This document shows, piece after piece, positions 56,401 through 63,460 of a DNA stretch of 64,000 nt. Location: NCBI RefSeq assembly GCF_029894335.1, contig NZ_JARXZC010000033.1, forward strand, positions 1 to 64,000, read 5' to 3'. The notes below the pieces were generated by a model. The model searched no databases. It saw nothing but the letters and a program-made list of their open reading frames with translations, and was not told the origin of the DNA. The translations under genes were made by a program, and so were the position numbers. This stretch comes from Kitasatospora sp. MAP5-34 (GTDB taxonomy: Bacteria; Actinomycetota; Actinomycetes; Streptomycetales; Streptomycetaceae). The stretch's first letter is position 1. The number at the start of each line of letters is the position of its first letter.

Positions 56401-59400
56401 GCGTCGCCGAGTCCGGTCGGTGCGCCCTGACCTCGGTCAAGAGCCAGATCGGCCACCTGGGTGCCGCCGCCGGTGTCGTCGGACTGATCCGCGCCGCCTT
56501 GAGTGTCCACCACGGCGTCATCCCGCCCAACGTCGACTTCCGAGCCCTCAACCCGCACATAACCGCCGACCCGACTCCCTTCTACATCCCCACCACCGCC
56601 CGCAGTTGGCCCGCCGACCGTCCCCGGGTGGCGGCGGTCAGCAGCTTCGGCATCGGCGGCACCAACGCCCATGTGGTGCTGGAGGCGGTCCCGCCGACGG
56701 ATCCCGGCGCTCCGGCGGCCGCCCCGGACACCTGCCTCGTACTGTCCGCCACCAGTGCGGCCGCCCTGCGTACCGATGCCACCCGCATCGCCGACTACCT
56801 GGCCGCCCACCCGGAGGCCTACGGCGAGGTGCTGCGGCACCTCCAGGCCGGCCGACCGGCCCGGCAGTGGCGTCTGGCGGCAGTCTGCCCCGACGCGTCC
56901 GCTGCGGTGGACTGGCTGCGCACGGCCGTACCGGTCGCGCCGATGAAGCCGGACGCGACGCCCGTTCCCACCACCGGTCGTCCTGCGGACGAGCCGGCGG
57001 ACGCCTGGGCGGACGGGTACGACCTCGACTGGCCGCAGGGCCCGGCGCAGGCGCCGTGGGACTTCCCCCCGCCGGCCTTCGAGCTGGCGGACTACGACTT
57101 CGAGCGTACGGCAGTCCACCCCGCACCCGCCGTCCCCGAGGGTCCGCAACGGCTCGCGGAGACCGACTGGCTCAGCCAGCCGCACTGGGTGCGGCTGCGC
57201 CGAGCGAGTACCGGCAGCAGCAGCGACACCAACAGTGGCCTCCGCGAGTCCGCCGTACTGGTGGTGGTCACGGACGGCCCGGCGCCCGCTGCGGCGCTCC
57301 GGGTGTTCGAGGCGGCGTACGCCCGGGTCGTGCAGGTGAGCGCGGCCGACGCCTTCGCCCGGCACGGGGACGACGTCTTCGAGGTCGATGCGACCGACCC
57401 CGCTTCGTTGCGCCGGCTGCTCGACGCGGTGACCGCACAGGCGGGGCAGCAGAGGATCGACTGGCTGCACGCACTGCCCCTGGGCGTCGCGGGCCCGGTC
57501 GGCCGGCGCTCCCTGGAGCAGGCCCGCTGGGCGTGCGTCGATGCGCCCGCCGCCCTCGTCCAGGCACTCGCCGGGATGTCAGGAGCGCCCCGACCGCGCC
57601 TGTGGTGGCTGTCGTACCGAGCCCGACCCGTCGAAGGAGCCGTCGAGCGACCGGAGTTGGGTCTGCTCGCCGGGATCAGCGAGGTCGCTCCGCAGGAGAT
57701 CCCTGTGGACGGCCGCTGGGTGGACCTGCCAAGCGCCGCCCTGACCGACTGGGCGGCGCCGCTGGCCGCCCTGCTCACCGGGGACGGCGCCGGGCACACC
57801 AGGCAGCTGGCCCTGCGGCAGGGTTACTGGTGGCAGCAGGCCATCTCTCCGGTGGCAGAGGCCACCGCGCCGATGATCCCACCGGGGGACGGCGTCCACC
57901 TGGTGCTGGGCGGTACCGGCGGTATCGGCGCGAGCGTGGCGGCCTGGCTGCTGGAGCAGACCGAGGGCCGGGTCCTGCTGCTGGCCAGACGGCCCCAGCT
58001 GCCCGCCCAACTGGCGCGCTGGGCCTCCCGGGTGGACCTGATCGAAGGAGATCTGGCCCAGGACGCCGGGGTGGAGGAGATCCTGCGGCGCGTGGGCGGC
58101 CGTACCGCGCGGCTCGACAGCGTGACGCACGCGGCCGGTGTCGGGTCGGGCGGCCTGATCGTCCGGCGCGACGCCGTAGCGGCGAGCCAGGCGGCCAAGC
58201 TGGGCGGCGCCCTGCTGGTCGAGCGGCTGATCGAGCGGTACGCACCGGCGCTCGCGGTCTACTGCTCCTCCATGTCGGCCCTGCTGGGCGGGGTCGGCCA
58301 GCTCGACTACGCCGCCGCCAACGGTCTGCTCGACGGCTTCGCCCACCATCGACCCGGCGGCACCGGGACGGACCCGCAGGCCACTGTGCGGCTCGGCATC
58401 GACTGGGACGTGTGGCGGGAGACGGGCATGGCGCTGCGGGTGCCGTCCACCGACGCCCGGCACCAAGCCCATCTGGCAACCGGCCTGACGATCGAGGAGG
58501 GGAAGCGGGTGTTCGCCCGGGCCATGGCGCTCCAGCTGCCCCAACTCCTGGTCTCCACCACGGATATCGAGGAGTCCCGGGTGTTCTACACCGCCTCGGC
58601 TCCGGCCGCCGCGCCCGCCGGCACGGCCGAGGAGGCCCTCTCCCCGGCCGACCACCTCACCGACCGGCTCTGCGAATGGCTGGGCGTCGACCGGATCGAC
58701 CCGGACGACGCCCTGTACGACCTGGGCGCCGATTCGCTGACCATGCTCGACCTGATCGGCTCGGTCAAACAGCACTTCGGAGTCGAACTCGAACTGTCCC
58801 GGCTGAGCCATCAGGTCTCCGTCAACGAGATCCTGGCCCGACTCGAGGAGGCCATCCCCCGCGACTCGGACGACGTGGTGCTGGAGATCTGGCAGGAGGG
58901 TACCGGGCGCGACGTACTGTGCCTGGTGCACCCGGTCGGTGGCGACATCCAGGCCTACCGGTCCCTGGTGTCCGCGATCGACCGGCGGCTGACCGTCTGC
59001 CTCATCGCCGACCCAGCCCTGCGCCGAACCGGCCTGCCGGAGTCCGGTCCGCCGGAAACAGGACTGCCGGAATCAGGACTGCCCGAATCAGGTGCGCCCG
59101 GATGGCCGCTGGCCGAACGCGCCCGCCGCTACCACGCCGCCCTGCACGGCCACTTCGCCGACCGCACGCGGCGCCTGTACCTGGCAGGCTGGTCCTTCGG
59201 CGCCTGGGCGGCGATGGGAATGGCGGCCGAGGCGGAGGCGGCCGGCCGCCCGGCCCAGGGGCTCTACCTGCTCGACCCGCCGGCGCCCGGCTCGGGCTCG
59301 CTGTTCCAGGGCTACGACGAGGCGCAGCTCGAAGCCGTGTTCGCCCATGAACTCGGCGACGGTGGCCCATCGTTCACCGGTGAGGCGAAGGCGTACGCCG

Positions 59401-59675
59401 AACGGCTCGCGCAGTGCTGCCGGGCCAATCTGGCGAGCATGGCCGACCACGAGCTGCCGCAACTGTCCGCCACCCCGGGCCAGTTGTGGCTGGCGGAGCA
59501 GCCGGTGGCGGGACTGCCCCGGCAGGGCACGCCGGACGAGCAACTGACCCTGTGGGAACGGTACTTCCCGGCCTCGGGCAGCCGGCACCGGCTCGCCACC
59601 ACCCACTACGGCGTCGTCCGGCCGCCGTACGTGCACACGGTGACGGCCGCGATCAACGCGGCTCTGGACGAGTGA
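50493..59675 (+). CDS. hybrid NRPS-PKS, A-PCP-C-A(Pro)-PCP-KS-KR-ACP-TE
   Basis: This 3060-residue megasynthase has these domains. A1 (15-505) has a code read as D-A-F-F-V-V-V-T-F, like aliphatic codes. PCP1 is Ser548 in IGGDSL. C (590-1010) has HHIAVDG at 733. A2 (1040-1520) has code D-V-Q-F-V-A-H-V-V, the proline pattern. PCP2 is Ser1594. KS (1655-2080) has Cys1814 in AACASS, plus EAHGTGT and GHLGAAAG. No acyltransferase is present: a short linker joins the KS to the ketoreductase region. KR (about 2200-2660) has GGTGGIG at 2470 and LDYAAANG. ACP is Ser2748 in GADSL, and TE has Ser2901 in GWSFGA. Predicted product: an acylated Xaa-Pro extended by one C2 unit and reduced to a beta-hydroxy acid. 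The malonyl unit must come from a separate acyltransferase. Confidence 0.93.
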   Translation: MRLGTEPITGLAQGVHARALQTPGALALVDGDQRLDYAALDAAGAAVADGLRRSGVQAGQAVAVHLPRSWQLVCAMLGILRVGARVVPLDAQSPPERRHHILTDSAAVALIHADTAPENLPDGVRALPVTALLAHRAASEAPFTGAPVSFLFYTSGTTGLPKGVEVTERGVLRLARPGYLELEQGARYACMSNPAFDALNFEVWAPLLTGGCCVIMDDSDVQTPDRLAAALLRERIDTLFVTVALFNAVVDAVPDCFAGVGQVLVGGEQLNSRLIHRWYRHNADSPTRLHNVYGPTETTTFALCHPIPRDFAADVVPIGRPLPDTLAVLVVPGTDREAAPGEVAELHLAGAGLAAGYRNLPEETERRFVRLPWYDDGRDLYYRTGDLVRADGDGVVEYVGRADRQVKVRGFRIEPGELERQIVKHPAVRQAYVCTRRDGEYGPNELLAYLVPDGELTFGEFDRHLANGLPAYMRPHHLYLLDALPLNANGKVDQAALLARDTPAWRRTNGTGPAATAWEREVLELVAEVLGMPDPRLDDSWTAIGGDSLKALRLRFEVRRRWGCDLPQSAVLRGDFTSLAEAVATARAAGKAHYPVPAGPTEARTAPATSEQQRLWLFQQRSPRSRAYDVTTAVRIDGPVDATALRRSLRRLVDQHPALRTGFEATPEGLRQVVGEPYDPWTDPGTATPQDENGQRAFAEAFFALPFDLALPRMLRTCWLPQHGGGVLLLHLHHIAVDGWSLNVLFRDLSAGYQQHPSYPAQPALTPLDFAHWQADWSAHPGYRAQRAELRDHYAGLAEVAEPLQPSGTRPMAEGRLLHTTLDVVRRAHVDRLCAELGLTRFQLLLGVFAWSLYAVTGRTRLRVATPVANRPVQEFEASVGMFANTVLLPLSLTPGEELRDQLRDLGAGVREVLDRQDVTLSDVLADLGPGAGQSPFDILFVQENTDFGALALPSCAARPLWWAPAEAKCPMTLFVAEHAGDLDCVWEYAADHFDAAQVEAMAGLFRRGLDLLAAGEPVTVAELAAPYRDSLPQHGDGPATELTYTTVADGFARQVARTPDAAALNDGLRTLSYAELDAHAAALATELRSAYPVPDEDDRPRRVALYFEPCVEHVVALLALARLNLTIVPLDPSYPPHLLRLILQQADPLCVLLPPGGAAAFDALDAGDVDRLTRHTVTLAPVCPPAPVLPLHHGVRPLYTLFTSGSTGTPKGVQVSDRTLCNLLQWQAEAGGLGAPAVTQQFSMLSFDVSFQEIFGTLCGGGRLHLVRPGWRQDGPALLTQLESAGVERVFMPYVALQLLAEHAVHLGRYPAELREVVTAGEQLVCTDAIRRWFAGLPGARLFNHYGPTETHVVSSLCLDGDPAHWPDRPAIGRPVGGAVLRVVDEAGQPVPAGCPGDLLIGGTMAERCYLGEGEDGPNDERFVELPGLGLFYRSGDRARFDREGLLHYLGRDDQQIKLSGHRLELGSIEVALLRHPEIVNAVVARDGELLTACFQDRGRTPTAEELTAHLAALLPAYVRIDRFRRLETLPCTPSGKLDRAGALRSPGEELRGGASGGPVLSEFEARLAEAFEAVTGAAIGPDRSFFEAGASSLTLMRYHLRCTTELGLRFTVAELFEHVTVRRLARFLDGPESTTSTTGTTDTTGARAEAVTADEPIAIIGMAVRLPGAPDLASFWELVTTAGRGIEHFDAADGLVGARSQLDGPLAFDPDHFGISRYDARLMDPQQRHLLMACTQALAHAGIQDPSSGPRVGLIAGAGENTYFQAMLREADPGWLPDGFRMALHHEKDFLATKAAYHLGLTGPAFTAQAACASSLVAVHLAASLLRQGDAEVMLAGGVLVDPTLTGGYRYQPQHIFSVDGHCRPFSGDASGTIGASGIGVVVLKPLRLARRDGDTVYAVITGSALNNDGSEKLSYSAPSLAGQREVIRAALRRSGRTGADLAYVEAHGTGTRLGDPVEVDALRQAFGVAESGRCALTSVKSQIGHLGAAAGVVGLIRAALSVHHGVIPPNVDFRALNPHITADPTPFYIPTTARSWPADRPRVAAVSSFGIGGTNAHVVLEAVPPTDPGAPAAAPDTCLVLSATSAAALRTDATRIADYLAAHPEAYGEVLRHLQAGRPARQWRLAAVCPDASAAVDWLRTAVPVAPMKPDATPVPTTGRPADEPADAWADGYDLDWPQGPAQAPWDFPPPAFELADYDFERTAVHPAPAVPEGPQRLAETDWLSQPHWVRLRRASTGSSSDTNSGLRESAVLVVVTDGPAPAAALRVFEAAYARVVQVSAADAFARHGDDVFEVDATDPASLRRLLDAVTAQAGQQRIDWLHALPLGVAGPVGRRSLEQARWACVDAPAALVQALAGMSGAPRPRLWWLSYRARPVEGAVERPELGLLAGISEVAPQEIPVDGRWVDLPSAALTDWAAPLAALLTGDGAGHTRQLALRQGYWWQQAISPVAEATAPMIPPGDGVHLVLGGTGGIGASVAAWLLEQTEGRVLLLARRPQLPAQLARWASRVDLIEGDLAQDAGVEEILRRVGGRTARLDSVTHAAGVGSGGLIVRRDAVAASQAAKLGGALLVERLIERYAPALAVYCSSMSALLGGVGQLDYAAANGLLDGFAHHRPGGTGTDPQATVRLGIDWDVWRETGMALRVPSTDARHQAHLATGLTIEEGKRVFARAMALQLPQLLVSTTDIEESRVFYTASAPAAAPAGTAEEALSPADHLTDRLCEWLGVDRIDPDDALYDLGADSLTMLDLIGSVKQHFGVELELSRLSHQVSVNEILARLEEAIPRDSDDVVLEIWQEGTGRDVLCLVHPVGGDIQAYRSLVSAIDRRLTVCLIADPALRRTGLPESGPPETGLPESGLPESGAPGWPLAERARRYHAALHGHFADRTRRLYLAGWSFGAWAAMGMAAEAEAAGRPAQGLYLLDPPAPGSGSLFQGYDEAQLEAVFAHELGDGGPSFTGEAKAYAERLAQCCRANLASMADHELPQLSATPGQLWLAEQPVAGLPRQGTPDEQLTLWERYFPASGSRHRLATTHYGVVRPPYVHTVTAAINAALDE
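59031..59095 (+). repeat. 15-bp coding tandem repeat in the thioesterase
   Basis: Four copies of a 15-bp unit (GGACTGCCGGAATCA-type) encode GLPES-GPPET-GLPES-GLPES, followed by a partial copy GAPG. They sit in a surface loop between the first TE strands and the GWSFGA nucleophile elbow. Confidence 0.85.
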
Positions 59676-59748
59676 CGCCCCACCCCACCGCCTGCACCTG
59701 CCCCCGACCGGCCGCCACCGGCCACCCCACCATCGGAGACGCACTGCC

Positions 59749-60813
59749 GTGAGCCCCGCAAACCCCTACCAGGCACTGCCGGTTCGCTCCTTCTGGCGCC
59801 CGGCCGTGGCCGAGCCCGACCCGCTCGCCATCGACGGCCTCTGGACACCGAAGTTCGCCCTCGGTCAGGACGACCCCGTCCTGACCGCCGGCTCCTGCTT
59901 CGCCGCCCACATCGGCCGCGCCCTACTGGAGCGCGGCATGAACTGGTACGACACCGAACCAGCCCCTCCCGGGCTGACCGGCGAGCAGCGGCGGAACCGC
60001 CACTACGGCCTGTTCTCGTTCCGCACCGGCAACATCTACACCCCCGCCGTCCTGCACCAGTGGCTGTCCTGGGCCTTCGGCCACACCGCCGCGCCCAGCA
60101 CGTCCTGGCTGGAGGAGGGCAGGTACCACGACCCCTACCGCCCGGCCGTCGAACCGGACGGCTACGCGTCCGCCGAGGAGATGCTGGACGCCAGGGAGTT
60201 GACCCTCGCCGCGATCCGCCGTGGCATCACCACAGCGAGCTGCCTGGTCTTCACCCTGGGGCTGACCGAGGCCTGGCGGGACAGCGCCGACGGCACCACG
60301 TACCCGGTCTGCCCCGGCACGGTACGCGGCACCTTCGACGCCGAGCGGCACGTCTTCCGGCACGCCGGCTTCGACGAGGTGCACCGCGACCTGCTCGCGG
60401 CCATCGCCATGGCCCGCGCGGCCAATCCGGAGCTGCGGATCCTGCTCACCGTCTCGCCGGTGCCGCTCACCGCGACCGCCACCGGCGAGCACGTGCTGAG
60501 CGCCAACAGCTACTCCAAGTCCGTCCTGCGCGCGGTCGCCGGGCAGTTGGCGCGGGACCACGCACACGTCGACTACTTCCCGTCGTACGAACTCGTCACC
60601 GGAGCCCCCTTCAAGGGCGCCTGGTACGAGCCGAATCTGCGGACCGTCACACCCGAGGGCGTCGCCTTCGTCCTGCGCCACTTCCTGGGCGCGTTCGGCG
60701 CGCCCGGACCCGAACCGCGTCCGTCCCTGACCCACGCATCCCTGACCCCCACCGCAGGACCGGGAGGAGACCCCTGTGAAGATGCCGTCCTCGACTACTA
60801 CCGCCCCCGCTAG
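59749..60813 (+). CDS. GSCFA-family protein
   Basis: This 354-residue soluble protein has the family-defining block TAGSCFAAHIGRALLERG (G48-S-C-F-A52). It is followed by LFSFRTGNIYTPAVLHQWLS and SCLVFTLGLTEAWRD, then ILLTVSPVPLTATATGEHVL and SANSYSKSVLRAVAGQLA. GSCFA domains are SGNH-hydrolase-like, and the Ser of GSC is the expected nucleophile. They occur with polysaccharide or peptide modification genes, so acyl transfer or ester hydrolysis on the peptide product is plausible (inference). It follows the megasynthase by 73 bp and overlaps the next gene by 38 bp. Confidence 0.85.
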   Translation: MSPANPYQALPVRSFWRPAVAEPDPLAIDGLWTPKFALGQDDPVLTAGSCFAAHIGRALLERGMNWYDTEPAPPGLTGEQRRNRHYGLFSFRTGNIYTPAVLHQWLSWAFGHTAAPSTSWLEEGRYHDPYRPAVEPDGYASAEEMLDARELTLAAIRRGITTASCLVFTLGLTEAWRDSADGTTYPVCPGTVRGTFDAERHVFRHAGFDEVHRDLLAAIAMARAANPELRILLTVSPVPLTATATGEHVLSANSYSKSVLRAVAGQLARDHAHVDYFPSYELVTGAPFKGAWYEPNLRTVTPEGVAFVLRHFLGAFGAPGPEPRPSLTHASLTPTAGPGGDPCEDAVLDYYRPR

Positions 60814-61480
60814 GTTCCTGCTGCTCGGCGACTCGCACGCCGGCCCGATCGGGCGGGCCGCTCGCGCGGCGGGTCTGCCCTTCGAGGGCGGACCGCTCGG
60901 CGCCGGACGGGAGTTCACCGACGACTTCTTCGAACCACGGGACGCGGACGTCGTGTTCCGCGCGCCCGAGGCGGAGCAGCACTACCGTGGCTTCCTGTCC
61001 GGGCTGCAGGTGGCAGAGCTCGGAGCGGTCGCGGTGCCGGTGGTCTCGACCCTCGGGCTCAGCGTCCACTTCGTCGCCACCGCCGACAACTGGCAGCTCT
61101 ACCGGGACCCGAACGGTCTGCGGCCCGGCTTCCTGCCCGGCTTCCTGTCCAGTGCGCTGTTCGCCGACATCGTCCGTGCCTCGGTCCGCGCCGCGCTGGC
61201 CTTCTACGGCCACGCGCTGGGCCTCGGCCTGCGGGTGCTGGCCGTGCTGCCACCGCAACGCGTACCGTCGCACGCCGACCCGCTGGTCTTCATGGCGGCC
61301 CAGGACGTCGTCCGCGACGCACTGACCGGCCTCGGCGTCGAGATGGTCGACCTGCGGGCCCGGACGACCGACGAACAGGGCTTCCAGCGGCCCGAGTTGT
61401 GTGAACCCGACGACGCGATCCACGGCAATCTCGCCTTCGGCCGCCTGATCCTGGCCGAACTGCTGGAGCGCGGCCTGTAG
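60776..61480 (+). CDS. SGNH-hydrolase-like protein
   Basis: This 234-residue soluble protein begins with FLLLGDSHAGPIGRAARAAG. The GDSH block (Ser20) resembles the nucleophile loop of SGNH hydrolases, and the C-terminal DDAIHGN (Asp213, His216) fits the D-x-x-H dyad. The middle part (VVSTLGLSVHFVATADNWQL, then GLGLRVLAVLPPQRVPSHAD) is consistent with a flavodoxin-like fold. It lies inside the end of the GSCFA gene, with GGGAGGAG six bases before GTG 60776. The two SGNH-type proteins are thus co-translated and may act as a pair on the same ester or acyl group. Close families are not recognised. Confidence 0.75.
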   Translation: MKMPSSTTTAPARFLLLGDSHAGPIGRAARAAGLPFEGGPLGAGREFTDDFFEPRDADVVFRAPEAEQHYRGFLSGLQVAELGAVAVPVVSTLGLSVHFVATADNWQLYRDPNGLRPGFLPGFLSSALFADIVRASVRAALAFYGHALGLGLRVLAVLPPQRVPSHADPLVFMAAQDVVRDALTGLGVEMVDLRARTTDEQGFQRPELCEPDDAIHGNLAFGRLILAELLERGL

Positions 61481-61529
61481 TTCTGCCGTCCCCGACCCGA
61501 ATCCCCCTCACCCCACTCAGGAGGAACAT

Positions 61530-62402
61530 ATGGAGCAGTACGAGCTCGACGCCGTCAAGCAGCTCACCACGAGGCCCGCGCGGAAGTACCGGACGATCGA
61601 GGTCCGGTCCATCACCCCGGTCATCGGCGCCGAGGTGACCGGGATCGACCTCTCGAAGGAGCTGCCGGACGACCAACTGGCCGAGCTCAAGGCCGCGTTC
61701 CTGGACCACCACGTGCTGGTCCTGCGCGACCAGATCATCACGCCCGAGGACCACAAGCGCCTCGCCGCCCACTTCGGCGAGCTCCGCCCCGTCAACCCGC
61801 CCCCGGTGGACGCCGATCCGTACATCCTGGAGATCAGCACCTCCCCGGAGGCGGAGAACGTGGCCGGCAACGGCTGGCACGCCGACGGCACCGCCGACGC
61901 CGAGCCCTCCCTCGGGTCGATGCTCTACATCACCCGCACCCCGGAGGGCGGCAGCGGCGGCGACACCCTGTTCGCCAACATGCACCTGGCCTACGAGATG
62001 CTGTCGCCGACCATGCGGGGGCTGCTGGACGGCCTGAGCGCCGTGCACGACGGCCGGATCGCCTTCCAGGGCTACACCCCGCCGGCCGACTACGTCATCC
62101 CCAAGAGCGAACACCCGCTGGTGGTGCGCCATCCGGAGACCGACCGCAAGATCCTCTACGTCAACCGCGCCTACACCGGCCGCATCCCGCAGCTGTCGGC
62201 CGACGAGAGCCGGGCCCTGGTCGACCTGCTCTGCGACGTCATAGCCGAGCGCCCCCTGCTGCACTGCCGCGTCCGCTGGACCCCCAACACGCTGGTCTTC
62301 TGGGACAACCGCTGCGTCCAGCACCACGCGACGTACGACTACTACCCCCTCACGCGCTACGGCCAGCGCGTGGCGATCAACGGCGGCCCGCTGAAGGGCT
62401 GA
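61530..62402 (+). CDS. TauD/TfdA-type Fe(II)/2-oxoglutarate dioxygenase
   Basis: This 290-residue non-haem iron oxygenase uses 2-oxoglutarate and O2 and releases succinate and CO2. Iron ligands are His117 and Asp119 in GNGWHADGT and the distal His265 in CVQHHATYDYYP. The 2-oxoglutarate carboxylate Arg is probably 276 or 280 (LTRYGQRVAI). A taurine-dioxygenase-like N-terminus is present (SITPVIGAEVTGIDLS). Within this cluster it probably hydroxylates the proline or another residue of the peptide; a TauD-type oxygenase is a hallmark of detoxin/rimosamide clusters. A strong ribosome binding site, AGGAGG, precedes the ATG. It is the last gene of the rightward operon. Confidence 0.92.
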   Translation: MEQYELDAVKQLTTRPARKYRTIEVRSITPVIGAEVTGIDLSKELPDDQLAELKAAFLDHHVLVLRDQIITPEDHKRLAAHFGELRPVNPPPVDADPYILEISTSPEAENVAGNGWHADGTADAEPSLGSMLYITRTPEGGSGGDTLFANMHLAYEMLSPTMRGLLDGLSAVHDGRIAFQGYTPPADYVIPKSEHPLVVRHPETDRKILYVNRAYTGRIPQLSADESRALVDLLCDVIAERPLLHCRVRWTPNTLVFWDNRCVQHHATYDYYPLTRYGQRVAINGGPLKG

Positions 62403-62415
62403 GGTTCCCAGGCTC

Positions 62416-63165
62416 TCAAGCTGCCGCGACCCGGGCCAGGCTGTCGGCGAGGCCGTCGGCCAGCCGCGCGCCGACCTCCCCCGCCGTCGTCCGGTCCTGC
62501 TCCGCGTAGGCCCGGACGACGGCCCGGACCCGCGCGGCCGGGTACGTGGCCGCGTAGGCCGCCGGGTCGGCAGCCGCCAACGCGCGCGCCACGGCAGGTG
62601 CGTTGGCGATGGCGTTCGCGTCGGCGTGCGCCCGCGCGTTGGCCTCGGTATTCAGCTCGGCGTAGCTCGCGCCGTACGCAGCGGCGTCGGCCTCGCTCCA
62701 ACCCTGAGCCGTCGCGTACGCGCCCGCCGCCGAGGCGGCCGCAGCGTAGGCGTCGGCATAGGCGTAGGCCTGCCCGTACATCTCCCGCAGCGCGGGCTGG
62801 AGCGCGGCGGTCCAGGCCGCCTCGCCGATCCGCTCGCCGTCCGACGCCCGCTCGTGCAGGGCGGCCACCGCCTGGTGCCGGGCGGCGACCCCGCCGCGCC
62901 GCGCGCTCGCCTCGGCCAGGACCGGCTGCACGCTGCGGTGGTGCCAGTCGTGCACGACGGTGAAGGGTGCCTCCCCGTCCAGCCGCGCCAGCTCACCATG
63001 CATCCGGCGCGCCCAGTCGCGCGCCGCGTCGGCCTCCATCGCCTCGAAGAGCGCCTCCCCCACGCTCCTGAGCCACTCGGGCCCGGCCGCACGTCCGTCG
63101 CCACCGAGTGCGGAGCGGAAGGCTCTGAACGTCGCTGGTTCCGTGGTGGCTTCAGGCATGGTCAT
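62416..63165 (-). CDS. Ala-rich hypothetical protein
   Basis: This 249-residue soluble protein is largely helical and about one third alanine. Residues about 20-80 look globular (PEWLRSVGEALFEAMEADAA, then VVHDWHHRSVQPVLAEA). Residues about 120-220 form a Tyr/Ala heptad-like helix region (YGQAYAYADAYAAAASAAGA, then AELNTEANARAHADANAIAN). No family or catalytic motif is recognised. The start ATG at 63165 has CCAGGAG upstream; another ATG follows six bases later. It converges on the dioxygenase gene with only 13 bp between stops and probably lies outside the biosynthetic operon. Confidence 0.75.
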   Translation of the reverse strand: MTMPEATTEPATFRAFRSALGGDGRAAGPEWLRSVGEALFEAMEADAARDWARRMHGELARLDGEAPFTVVHDWHHRSVQPVLAEASARRGGVAARHQAVAALHERASDGERIGEAAWTAALQPALREMYGQAYAYADAYAAAASAAGAYATAQGWSEADAAAYGASYAELNTEANARAHADANAIANAPAVARALAAADPAAYAATYPAARVRAVVRAYAEQDRTTAGEVGARLADGLADSLARVAAA

Positions 63166-63460
63166 GGCGCGACTCCTGGGCTGGGGATCCCCGGGCCGAC
63201 CCGGCACGCACTGAGCCGTGGTCAAATCCGGAGGAGGGTGGCGGCTGGTGATCACCCTACGAGCAGCGCCGGGATTTGGGGAGCCCCCGCCGCCCACTCC
63301 GACCCACAGACGCACCGACGCGCGGACGCACCGACGTCCGAGGCGTGGACATGACCCGGTGGTCTCCCCTCCCGGCCGTTCGCTCCGCTGTGACAGGCCT
63401 GTTGCCGAAAGCATGACCCGCATCACAGCCATCGCGGCCCGTTCCTGATCAACTCGGTGA

